Part shown: one piece after another, positions 1 through 10,052 of the stretch
Layout: each line of letters begins with the position of its first letter
Numbering within the stretch: position 1 is the stretch's first letter
Origin: Theocolax elegans
Lineage: Eukaryota; Arthropoda; Insecta; Hymenoptera; Cerocephalidae
DNA length: 64,000 nt
Direction: 5' to 3'
NCBI GenBank assembly: GCA_026168455.1
Contig: CM047429.1
Location: forward strand, 36,998,066-37,062,065
The notes under the pieces: generated by a model
What the model was told of the DNA's origin: nothing
What the model saw: only the letters and a program-made list of their open reading frames with translations
Databases searched by the model: none
Position numbers and translations under genes: made by a program

Positions 1-264
1 TATAAGACTCAAGTCTCTTCTAATCGAAGCGCTGGATATTGCAGTTGAGAAAACTGTTTAATTCTTCTTTCGCTTGTAACGTTCTCTTTTGTTTTCAAAG
101 AATCTATGTAGTGGATTTCTAAACCTTTTCGAATTACTGTTATCTACAGTGTCTCTTTTCAGTAGCCAACAGTAGTCTGGCATCATATTTACATCCCATT
201 TTCCTTGCCAACGCTATACGACTTCTTTCAGATTTTGATCGAAACAATCACTTTGCTCTTCTTG
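1..264 (-). repeat. Left arm of a 264-bp inverted repeat
   Basis: This stretch is the near-identical reverse complement of 1787-2050, with a handful of substitutions and indels. Read on the minus strand it carries the last part of the coding region of the pseudogene at 276-1993 plus about 57 bases beyond its stop. The arm reaches base 1, so it may continue outside the window. A transcript across 1-2050 could fold into a long hairpin. Confidence 0.9.
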
Positions 265-275
265 ACTTTCTCGAC

Positions 276-1993
276 TTGGCTGATAAAGAGTATGAGGCTA
301 CAAGAAAAACTCATGGTTCAACCAACCATTACTGTTGTCGCAACAAAAATATGTTCTGCTTTGTTTACGGGAGATATGACGTAAGCAAATTGCGCAGTAA
401 AAGGACCAATAAATGTAAAAATATATATTGTGAATGTTATAAGAATTTACTTTTCAGTCAACATGATACGTTTGCTCCAGATAGTATCTGCTGCTCTTGT
501 TAAAACATGCTGAGACGATGGAATGAAAAGAGAAACAATAAAGTTTTAAAGTACAGCTCACCAGTAATATGGTCTATTCCCGAATCATAAGAAGACTGCT
601 AATTTTGCAATACAACTAGAGGGATTCAACGCGAAGACAAAATCAAAAATATGTTACTCTATACTGTCTTCTGTTGTACCAGATAATATGCAAGAGTCCA
701 ATATTGAAATTATGGATACCAGCACTTCATTGAATGAAACTTCAACAAGTATTGAAGCAACATATACAGAAGAAAGTGTAGTTAGTGAAGAAGAACCCGA
801 AGACAGCTGGGAACAAGGAGATGAAGATGAGAAATATATTTCAAAAGGGATAAAAAATAAACCGGTAAAACTATTTAATCAGGACAGTTTGAACAATTTT
901 GTCGGAAATATGTGTCTATCCAACAGGGAACGAAGTCAACTTTCTACAGGAATCGGGAAGAGACATTCCGCAAATACTTTAATAAAGAAGAAGAGGGCAG
1001 TTTGGTATATTGTATGGATGTTAGAGGTTTGATGAATGAAATGAAGCAGGACTGTTATGTTGCTGAAGAATGGAGATTGTTTATAGACTCTTCAAAACGG
1101 AGTCTCAAGGCAGTACTGCTTCACAATGGAAATGATTATGCAAGTCTGCCAATAGCACACTCGACGCGATTAAAAGAAAGTTACGAAAATCTCCAATATG
1201 TATTAGAGAAAATTCGTTATAATGAGCATTAGTGGCAAATTTGTGGTGATTTGAAAATTATAAGGATTCTCATAGGTCAACAATCAAGATTTATAAAGTA
1301 TCCGTGTTTCTTGTGTTTATGGGATAGTAGAAATCGCGCGAATAATTACGAAAAAAAAGTTTATCAAGCAAGAGCAGGTCTCGAACCAGGAAATCACAAT
1401 TTACTGAAACAGCCTTTAGTTGATCCATTAAAAGTATTACTTCCGCCTCTTCATATAAAACTCGGGTTAATAAAACAATTTGTGAAGGCTTTAGATAAGA
1501 AAGGAGTGAAGTTAAGTTGAAAGAAGGGATATTCAATGAACCTCAGATCAGAAAACTATTTTACGATGAACATTTCATAAATAAAATGGACGATTTAGAA
1601 AAAAATACATGGTTTAGTTTTTAAAATGTTGCTTGAATCTTTTTGGGAAATGAGAAAAGTGCTGTCTATGCAGCAATCGTAGCAAATATGGTAAGTAACT
1701 TTCCGCGTTTGGGATGTTTAATAAATATTAAACTTCATTTTTTAGATTCTCATGTTAGCTATTTTCGAGAGAATTTAGGCTATTATAGCGAAGAGCAAGA
1801 TAATCGTTTCCATCAAGATCTGAAAGAAGTCGAATAGCGTTGGCAAGGAAAATGGGATGTAAATATGATGGCAGACTACTGTTGGCTACTGAAAAGAGAC
1901 ACTGAAGATAACAGTAATTCGAAAAGGTTTAGAAATCCACTCCATAGATCCTTTGAAAACAAAAGAGAACGTTACAAGCGAAAGAAGAATTAA
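276..1993 (+). pseudogene. Decayed copy of an arthropod-wide ORF family of unknown function
   Basis: Pieces in all three plus frames align in order with a protein family that I recall from many insect genomes as uncharacterised. Diagnostic stretches are EEWRLFIDSSKRSLKAVLLH (about 1062-1121), WQICGDLKII after an in-frame TAG at 1230, LPPLHIKLGLIKQFVKALDK (about 1443-1500), KEGIFNEPQIRKLF (about 1520), EEQDNRFHQDLKEVE (about 1790) and NMMADYCWLLKRD near 1865-1902. The frame changes near 940-960 and 1505-1520, and stops lie at 1230, 1620, 1632 and 1835. The family end is probably the TAA at 1991-1993. An N-terminal cysteine-bearing part may lie at 276-500. I know no established function. Its dispersed, decayed state and the inverted repeat suggest a transposon-borne gene, but that is inference. 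Confidence 0.7.
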
Positions 1994-2050
1994 GCAGTTT
2001 TCTCAACTGCAATATCCAGCGCTTCGATTAGAAGAGACTTGAGTCTTATA
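1787..2050 (+). repeat. Right arm of the 264-bp inverted repeat
   Basis: This arm pairs with 1-264. It includes the 3' coding end of the pseudogene (from the EEQDNRFHQD region on) and about 57 bases after its TAA. It ends in GAGTCTTATA, the reverse complement of the first ten bases of the window. Confidence 0.9.
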
Positions 2051-2186
2051 AAACTATTATAAGAAAGATAAAAAGTAACCAAAGTACCACGCCAAAATAT
2101 ATACATATGTGACGTAATAATGACGAAAAACTGTTCCGGTATTTTTAATATTTTATTTGAATTGTGGTAAAACTGTGGGCAACGAG

Positions 2187-2358
2187 ATCAAACAAATCTC
2201 GGATTCGTATTCAGCGACTTGAAAAACATAAAGGTATAGCGTTTTGCTCGGCTTAAACGGTTGCTTCCCAATTTGACCTTGAACTGACCTTCACCATGAC
2301 ATGATGGGGTCAAACCGATCTCGGATTCGGATTCAGCGACCCGAAAAACATACAGGTA
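2187..2358. repeat. Direct repeat pair, about 47 bp each, 125 bp apart
   Basis: The segments near 2187-2234 and 2312-2358 share the core ATCTCGGATTC, then TTCAGCGAC, then GAAAAACATA and GGTAT, with about five mismatches. The intervening sequence is unique as far as I can see. The origin is unknown; it may be part of an unrecognised element. Confidence 0.7.
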
Positions 2359-2628
2359 TGGTGCCGGTAATATTAATAAATAAGTTTGCGATCATTAGAA
2401 GTAATACTATCTACTTTGTCTGTTTGTAAACAATATCCTCGTCCTAGATATCTAACTCAGTCTCTCTCTCAGGGGTACAAAAAATTACGAACAAAATCTG
2501 TATCATGAAATCTGTATCAGGCAGGGACGGTGACACGGCTGTTATACCAGTAAAAAAGAGTGAAAAAGATACAAAAATGATTACTAAAACTAAAATCTGA
2601 CACCGTCCTAGCTGAGTGTTTACAAGCA

Positions 2629-2703
2629 AATAATAATAATAATAACAAGAGTAATAGTGATGGTGATAATAATGATAATGATACCAAAAACAGTAATAAT
2701 GGG
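2629..2703. repeat. Imperfect (TAA/TGA)n microsatellite
   Basis: This is a run of TAA triplets interrupted by GAT and CAAGAG. Minus-strand reading frames through it give Leu/Ile-rich low-complexity peptides that are not genes. Confidence 0.8.
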
Positions 2704-2910
2704 AGTGCCATCGGAAGGTCGAGGGGTGCCAATGTTGAGGGATTGCGTGCGGGCTCTCTCAGGGCTATATGGACTTATTCTGCACTTCTGACGATTTTGG
2801 AATAGGATGTGAGTATACAGGTCTAATAATAAAAAATTCTTACACAAAATCGTTTAGCTATTACGCAGTGGCTTTCGGTCGGAATTATCATCCGTTTTCC
2901 TAAATACACG

Positions 2911-3165
2911 TTACTTAATCGCGTTACTTCTTTCCTTGTGTAAAACGCCGCTTACTTGCATCTCGATGCGTGAGACGTCATTGCTTGCAGAAACACTGCC
3001 GCGTCTAGGTTTCTCTTTCTGCATCGATAGATCGGTTTCTATATCATTTTCTTGTCCGTACTTATACCCGTGATACGGCTTGAGGTATTCGTCATGGAAA
3101 TTTTTCTCATATCTTCGAATATCCTGGATTGTATGGGTGGTTGGATCAAAGCTGTGAACACTCAA
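2911..3165 (-). other. Possible coding fragment, unrecognised
   Basis: This 84-codon minus-strand reading frame has a balanced, charged composition (it includes HTIQDIRRYEKNFHDEYLKP) and is richer in G+C than its surroundings. It therefore looks more protein-like than other short frames here. No domain is recognised, and no clear splice sites or partner exons were identified. It may be a host exon, an old element fragment or chance. Confidence 0.2.
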
Positions 3166-3939
3166 GTACGGGCTAACGTACTTTCGAGCTAACTTGGGTA
3201 AGACGCTTTACACACTGAATGACAGAAAGAGATACCTTATGCACTGAATGACGCTTTCTTGTAAATTTCCGATAGCCACAATAGTCGGTTACCACACTCA
3301 AACAACCATTATAATTCCAAGCAGAGCCATCTCGTCAAAATACATGTACTTAATGGAATGGACAATGTTTTGATTACATTTCTGAAATTTAAATTTGAAA
3401 GTAGAAATTTATAATTAATATAACTTATATTTTAATATCTATAATATTCTTACCATATTCTAAGTATTCCAACGCTAAAATAAACAAGTATTTTTTATAT
3501 CAAAAGTTGTCAATGTATTGCAAATACCTAAAAGCTGTTTTGCCGTACACATTTGATGTACAAAATCATCCTATTCAATTCTTTCCGAATAACAATAAGA
3601 TATTTTTAATATATAATCCATTTAAGTGAAACCGATTCCTGAAAACCAACTCCGGAAAAAATTATATATTTTTAAATAAATAATTAATGTATTTAATTCA
3701 TTAAAATAAAAAAGTTATAGATGAGAGAGTCAATACACAAAATTTATACTCCTTTAATGAATATTCGAATACGCCTAACTGGATCCAAAGATATTTATTA
3801 TGTTATGCCGAAGAGTTCAAACCCGTAGTTTAAAACCTTTACTTAATATCCTGCGATAAAGAAGTACAGAAACTTAAAAACAAAATTACGTTAGCAATAA
3901 TTAAATAACGGAAAAAGTTATATTTGACGTTATATACTA
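3166..3939. other. AT-rich sequence without recognised gene
   Basis: Apart from a short repeated phrase (CACTGAATGACRG/C near 3211 and 3242), this stretch is AT-rich with no open frame or family that I recognise. Confidence 0.6.
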
Positions 3940-4135
3940 AAAGTTGATAGATTTTGAGATAAAAAGCTTCAAAAATAGCTATTTTCGATAGAAAACGAAA
4001 TTACTTACTTTGTGAGGTTAGAAGTACTCTTGAATAAATTACACAAAATGTAGTGCATTATAAAATTTTGTCCAGACCAGTTGATATGAAAGTAGACATG
4101 TATATAAACTTCGCAATAGGGGTTAATGACGCCCG
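3940..4135 (+). repeat. Fragment of repeat family B (non-autonomous, GGG..TTCACGTCAAGTG ends)
   Basis: The phrases AAAAGTTGATAGATTTTGAG near 3950 and the tail around 4068-4125 (CAGTTGATATGAAAGTAGAC) match in order the better-preserved copies at 48690-49207, 50690-51203 and 51330-51840, with substantial divergence. It is an old copy. Confidence 0.6.
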
Positions 4136-4213
4136 ACATAATAAATTATATTACATATAAATATAAATATATATAAATAAATGTAAATATGTATAATAAA
4201 TGTAAATAAGTAT

Positions 4214-4290
4214 ATCTCTATATTATATAAATATTTCGCCGCCGTCGTGTCTATGATTTCAGGATTCAACATATATATATGTTGCTATAA
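4214..4290 (+). mobile_element. Helitron 5' terminus (left end), plus orientation
   Basis: The sequence TCTCTATATTATATAAATAT followed by TTCGCCGCCGTCGTGTC recurs at 48416 (+), about 45235-45280 (-) and in degraded form at 5803 and 6285. The initial TC after an A and the AT-rich start followed by a GC-rich block fit a Helitron left end. The partner 3' end for this copy was not found. Confidence 0.55.
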
Positions 4291-4569
4291 CTGTGGGAAT
4301 ATGTTTTAGAGGTGTCCAGTAGTTCTCCTGAACTTTTTCAGATTTTTTCGGGACCATTATTTTAAGTTACAGAGAGTCAAAGTTGACATATTAGCACTTT
4401 TTTGCATTATATGCCCATTTTCATGAATTTGTAGCCCCCAGGGGATGCATTTTTCACTAAAAACATATATATGACTTTTTTTTGTAAAATTTTCTGTTTT
4501 CATTATAAATTCATTTAAAGTCATAAATGTATGCTGTCACACTCATGTAAGCCATTTAAACCTTAACCT

Positions 4570-4860
4570 TTAGACTGCCGGTATGGCTCATATATGAGCC
4601 ACCTGTGACCTTGACAACTACTTTAGAGATATGAGGTGTTTTTATGTGTTTTAATGCTGTCTAAAAGATGTCTTTTTATAGTCAGACATTGCCTATAAAT
4701 TTCCAGAGTGGGTCTAAACCGTTAATATTACTTATGGTCAAAATATCTGGGAAAAGTGCCCGAAATATTAATAGAAATGTATATTTGCTGCATTATAACA
4801 ATGAATCTATTAGCTGCAAAAAAATTTATGCACTTACCTTGGAGTGGTAGAAAAGTATCT
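4570..4860 (+). repeat. Dispersed repeat shared with 19892-20140, TTAA-flanked start
   Basis: The segment around 4655-4860 is similar to the reverse complement of 19892-20140, including matching short peptides (NINRNVYLL and YSQxLPI in one frame). It is preceded by TTAACCTTTAGACTGCC and a 16-bp palindrome GGCTCATATATGAGCC at 4586-4601. A TTAA followed by pyrimidine-rich sequence would suit a piggyBac-like end. I found no transposase, so the class is open. Confidence 0.5.
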
Positions 4861-4921
4861 CCGCTTGTTTCAGTATTTATCTAATTCCTTGTAAGCTGCT
4901 AAAAATACAAAAATACAAAGC

Positions 4922-5150
4922 AGCAAAAAAGTTAAGCTAAATTTTTGCTTAGTAACGAAATGATATATGAATTAATAATGAAATTATAACGAAATAAATA
5001 ATAATAAGATATTGTAATAATAATGTTAACAACAATAACACACCAACATTATTATTACAATATCTTATTATTATTTATTTCGTTATAATTTCATTATTAA
5101 TTCATATATTATTTCGTTACTGCGCAAAAATTTAGCTTAACTTTTTCGCT
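4922..5150. mobile_element. Near-perfect hairpin (palindromic) element
   Basis: The left arm 4922-5027 and right arm 5045-5150 are reverse complements with very few differences, separated by a 17-base loop. Both ends carry AGCxAAAAAGTTAAGCTAAA. This is a foldback or MITE-like structure without coding capacity. Confidence 0.85.
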
Positions 5151-5169
5151 TAGAAAGATTTATTTTATA

Positions 5170-5793
5170 CACACCACCGCTTGAAACGTTAATCTCACCA
5201 AAATATAATTATTTTGTTCCTGTTATAAATAGTGTTTCTTTTATTGATAAATAAATATCATTGACAATTAAAATAACATTAAATGTGTATTTTTTATGTT
5301 ATCTCATTCAAAAGCTAATTTTAAGAGCTTTCGATTGGTATGTAGACAAAATAAAAAAATATTCGTTTTATTTCTTTTATAAGCAAAAATTTAGATCGAT
5401 TACTTCCAGAAGCATGAAAAATACTTGTTGAAGGAAAAACCTTCGTAACTATCTTAAAAATAATGCTAGGATAAAAATAAAAAAACGGTTTAAAAACTCT
5501 TGAAAAAAAAGCTTTAATTTTGACTGCATGAGATATTAATTTAAATAGTTTACTTAAAAGTGCAAGAGATTGCAAAATGAACTAAAATCTTACTTTTTTT
5601 GTTTCAAATTTTTGTTTATAAATATAATTAAGAAAAATATATTTTACGTCAGTTAGAGATCAATCGTAAGCTATTAAAGTTAGCTATCGAATGTGCCTTT
5701 GCAAGTTTCTGTAGCATTATTTGAACCGGAGATATAAACTTTGAAGTTGAGTCGATTCTTTTTTTGGTGAGCTTAAACTTTTGAGCGGTAGTG
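5170..5793. mobile_element. Tc1-like MITE (624 bp) with TA target duplication
   Basis: The left end CACACCACCGCTTGAAACG runs on to TCTCACCAAAA. The right end, read in reverse, gives CACTACCGCTCAAAAGTTTA then GCTCACCAAAAA. TA dinucleotides at 5168-5169 and 5794-5795 flank the element. Terminal repeats of this form are typical of Tc1/mariner superfamily elements. The interior has only short frames and no DDE motif, so it would depend on an external transposase. Confidence 0.75.
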
Positions 5794-5799
5794 TATATA

Positions 5800-5875
5800 T
5801 ATATAAATAGTTCGCCGCCGTCCTGTCTAAGATTTCAGTGTTTTAATATATGCCGCTGTGTATAAAAATTTTTCA
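5800..5875 (+). repeat. Degraded Helitron left end
   Basis: ATATAAATAGTTCGCCGCCG followed by TCCTGTCTAAGATTTCAG resembles the Helitron left end at 4214-4290 but lacks the perfect TC start. Confidence 0.4.
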
Positions 5876-5917
5876 TTCCCCACAAATGGGCATATATATA
5901 TACCATGGTTCCAGAGA

Positions 5918-6235
5918 TCATAATACGGAGTGTGGGACTCGGTCAGCGTGACCCATACCCACTAAAAAATCACCCTGCCTTTGGTCTTGGCAGGGCTCCT
6001 CCTCTCAACTGATCTTCCCCCCCCCCCCTCGGAAACCGCCGTGAGGCATTACTTCGAGAGGGGCAGTCATGCCACGTTTGGCCCTTCGTGATCGGCAATA
6101 ATATCACTGTCTCGTGCATGTGGCGCGGCTACTAATGTCGCCCCTTGTACGCTCTTCTTCTTTTCTGATATGGTTTAGCCGCCCCACAATGGATGCTGCA
6201 AAGGCCACTACGGCATCCCAACCTTCTTGCGAACC
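5918..6235 (-). pseudogene. 3' end of an R1-clade LINE (ORF2 C-terminus plus 3' UTR)
   Basis: On the minus strand the frame from about 6234 reads GSQEGWDAVVAFAASIVGRL, then HIRKEEERTRGDISSR, and stops at the TGA near 6110. This is the characteristic last segment of R1-type ORF2 proteins, with Trp, then a hydrophobic stretch, then KEEER. The following 3' UTR contains TTTAGTGGGTA followed by GAGTCCCACAC, the same pair of phrases as in the 3' UTR of the R1 LINE at 29941-30200. The upstream part is lost at the (GT)n tract, so this is a truncated fragment. Confidence 0.7.
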
Positions 6236-6239
6236 AAGA

Positions 6240-6240
<1 letters not shown>

Positions 6241-6282
<42 letters not shown>
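6241..6282. repeat. (GT)21 microsatellite
   Basis: Uninterrupted GT dinucleotides directly abut the LINE remnant. Confidence 0.95.
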
Positions 6283-6286
<4 letters not shown>

Positions 6287-6486
6287 GCGGAATATTTATG
6301 TAATATATGGTCAGTTCTTAAAATAAGTGCCATTTTGATTCGCTCATACTTTAAGCATAAAAAATAATTAAAAAATAAAAATAAACAATTTCTACATATA
6401 GTTCGAAATTTGCTTACACAAAATCTTTTCAAAAATTGATCATTAAAAGTAATTAAGAGTAAAAAAAATTAATTAAACAGCTAAAA

Positions 6487-7678
6487 TGTCCACTCCATCG
6501 ACTTCCACAGGCTTACTTGTAGATAAATTCTCTAAAATATGTTTATATTAGTGACCTTTATTTATTCTTGTAACACATGAAAATGTTTTATGTTGCTATA
6601 AAATAAGAGTAGAAGGTGCTACAAAGGTTGTTATTTGGGTTTTGAACTTTGCATGGACACTTTCATCACGTTCCACCATTACGTGATTTTGTCGACGGAG
6701 TCTAAAGCATCAACTTTCAAAGTAATTTTTATAAATGAAAAATATTTATTAACAAAAATATTTTGATCCTAACAGATTCCTTGGATAAAATACTTTCGAA
6801 ATCAATTATGAGAATTATAAATTTATTATTTTAAAATACGAAGAAATTAAGAATTATAAAAGTGTAAGTTGCGTATTTTAATATGCGTCCTCTCCGTCGA
6901 CAGTTGTTTTATAATCAGTGCATTAACAATTAATGGTTAAAATATACGAAATAACTTACAAAATATGATATAATTATAATACCAATATAATAATAATAAA
7001 ATATACATTGCACGCAGATAATTTAATGAAAAATTGAATATATGTCCACTCCGTCGACACGTATTTTTATCAATACATTAATTCTAACTTCGATAAATGC
7101 TAATTATCACAGTAATGTGATAAATGACATTTCATGTGATCATGTCCATTCTTTTAAAGGCACATTGGCTGAAGGCCAATGGAGATGGTCAAATATAACT
7201 GCAAACTTAATTTTTTTTAATAATTTGAGTTGTTATGACTGTACTCGAGGTACAAAGTGTGTGCACTATTGGCCAGCCATGGTCTAGAAAAGAATCGGAA
7301 GCTTCTCCAAAACATAAACAAAACTCAAAGAAAAAGTTAAAGTTAAAAAACATTAATAAAAGTGAACAAAATAAGGTCAGCACAAGTGAAAGACTAAAAA
7401 CTAATTAAATTAAATTAAGTTAGAAAATGTGAAATTAAAATGTAAATTTAAGTTGTATATTAAATAAATAAATTGATTAATTTATAAACGAGATATTCAC
7501 AAGATTTTTTATTATTTATATATAATTAAAAGTAAAACTTTAATATTAAATAATAATTTATTAGCAAAAGACACAAATAAATTATTAATATTTAATGAAG
7601 GTAGTCGATCACATATAATATATTGTAATTTATTAGATTACTAATTCGACGGAGTGGACAAAAGTCCACTCCATCGAC
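6487..7678. repeat. Region with six copies of the motif TGTCCACTCCRTCGAC
   Basis: The motif or a close variant occurs at 6487-6502 (+), 6691-6702 (-, partial), 6887-6902 (+, one-base variant), 7043-7058 (+), 7646-7660 (-) and 7663-7678 (+). The last two form a small palindrome. The surroundings are strongly AT-rich, so recurrence of a GC-rich 16-mer is not expected by chance. No coding region is recognised; the 81-codon frame at 7042-7287 looks incidental. Confidence 0.6.
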
Positions 7679-7689
7679 AAAGTGTTCGG

Positions 7690-9092
7690 TTAAAACATAA
7701 TAATATACTAGCAACAGATACCTCGCTCGCTAACGCTCACTCGGTTGTATTTTGATCGTGCTTATTTTAGATGAGTATATGTAAAATAGTTACACAGCCT
7801 TTTTTCTTTAAAGTTAAATGTAACATTTTTATGTTCATTTTTTAAATGAAAAACATTACATTTTTTAAATAATTAGTAAACCAATTGGGTTTATCAAGGC
7901 AGAAATTGCATTTTTATAGATACACCAAATTCGCTGTGTAAAGTTGAAGTTTATATGCATATAAATTTAAATTTTCTTGGATTAAAGCCCTTCGACAACT
8001 TTTATCCTGCAAGGAGTTTTTTGTATTTGCACCTGTTTTAAGCCTATTTTTGATAATATTTTAATATTTTACTTAATGAATGTGTTAAAAATCATCAAAA
8101 AAGAATATTTTTTATAATATATTTTATAAACATGACATTTCACATAATTTTTTATAAAAATTACAAAAATATTTTTATAACTGATTATGGTATAATTAAT
8201 GTGGTGACTGAGATGTCGTTTTTGTAAAAAAAAATTGAGAAATAAACAAAATATGATAGTTAACTACCAAAGTATTAAAATTAATCAAAATTTCTTTAAA
8301 ATTACATGTAACTACTATTGTACAGACGATTGAAAAGAGTGCGAGAACTCGATATATTTTGTGTCGACTTTCCAATATTTTGGTTTTTTAAAAGAGGTTA
8401 TAGATTAAAAAAAACATCAAAGACAGAACTGTAAATAAAGTTCAACTGAAAACTTGATCATCTAATGACTATCAATTATTTCGTGACATTCAAAGAATCC
8501 GTCAAATGTCAATCATTCGTGAGATTTCGACTCCATTTTCATCATTATTGCAGGGGTCCTTTATAGTATATGAGCGGGCAATCGTTTCAAAAAGGCATCT
8601 CGAATCTTGATCACGCGTAGACGAGTTGAAAAGATGTGAGAACTCCATATGTTTTGTGTCGACTTTCCAATGTTTTCGTTTTATTTGATAATTTTAAATA
8701 ACTATTTATACATTATTGGATGAGAGTTAGGCTCTTGGATAGTGTATTTGATGAAAACCTGATGTCGTTTCTGCAGACCAAGACATGTTGTACTGAAGTC
8801 ATTTAGAGTTTTCGTGTATAGTTATAACACACGCTCTTAAAATATATTTATGCTTCCAGCGTTAGCCAACATATGAATATTGTATTCGACTCTTACGGCG
8901 AGGATGTGCTGGTAAGGTATACATTTCAGGAATCATATATTTTTTCAATGCATGATCCATTTAATAGTAACATAATAAGGGCTCTGTAACAGTGTAAGTT
9001 AAGGAAAGAAAAGCATACTGTTAAATTTTGACGCTAATAATGATAGAATTAAATACAGAAAGAAAATAAATATGACAAAGAGTAAAAAATAA

Positions 9093-9139
<47 letters not shown>

Positions 9140-10052
9140 GTCTGTGTAAAAATAATCATTATAGGTTATTATAAAGAAGGTGTGTGTGTGTGTGTGTTCA
9201 GAAAGAAAGTGAAATATGTCCATATATTTAATATATTTAAAATGCACACACATAAAATAATTTCCATTTGGGGGGTATCGTAATTTTAAATAAATTGATG
9301 TAATATAATGTGTTTACAGAATACATGAAATATAAGCATGTTATATACTCTCATAAATTATATTTTTCTTTAATGGCGGTGGTAACATTTTTTATAAAGT
9401 GGTATAAAATACTGTCGTTGTGTTATATATGGTTTTAATTTGTATGTGAATGTAGTATTATTTCAAAGTGATGGTTTTTATAATGCATATTTAAAAATTT
9501 TGGTATTTAATAGAATCTGTATAGTAATTATTATTATAAAATTGAGTGTTATGAAAATCATTTTTTACGCACGTTGGATGAGTGATTGTATCTAAATGGC
9601 GGCTCTGTCGAAATATTTTACACATGATATATGCAAATATAATTCTAATTGTAAAATTTTAACAAATTTAAGTTTTTAAATAATAATTTTAAATACCTGT
9701 TTATACGTTATTATAAGAATTAAACTTTCGGTCGTTGTATTTTGGGAAACTCTCATTCTTTTTTGAAGTCTGTAAGTTTTGTCGAACGGCAGGCTATTAT
9801 CAATTATTTTGCATATTTATTTTAATGATTCAGTAGTAGTAATATTTCAATGGATTTTTCTTATATTTCATTTTTGTTATTTATTATAACTAATGTAATG
9901 ATTTGTCATTTACAATATGATATGTTGCAGCCGATTTTCAATTGTATTTTAATGATTTTCAGCGCAAACAATTATTAATTATTTTGCATAGTCACTTTAA
10001 TCATTCAGTAGTTGTAATATTTTAATATTTTTTTTCATACTTCCATTTTTAT
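7690..10052. other. AT-rich stretch with short direct repeats and microsatellites
   Basis: No gene is recognised. There are two direct-repeat pairs. In the first, GAGAACTC.ATAT.TTTTGTG then TCGACTTTCCAAT occurs near 8342 and 8636. In the second, ATTATTTTGCATA then ATTCAGTAGT occurs near 9800 and 9977. An (AT)n tract lies at 9094-9136 and a short (GT)n at 9180-9197. The right part may include the 3' end of the Helitron that follows, but no clear hairpin and CTRR terminus was found. Confidence 0.6.

Noticed and set aside
5321..5575. 84-codon minus-strand frame inside the Tc1-like MITE
   Set aside because: It is Phe/Lys-rich with no DDE or helix-turn-helix motif and is expected by chance in AT-rich DNA.
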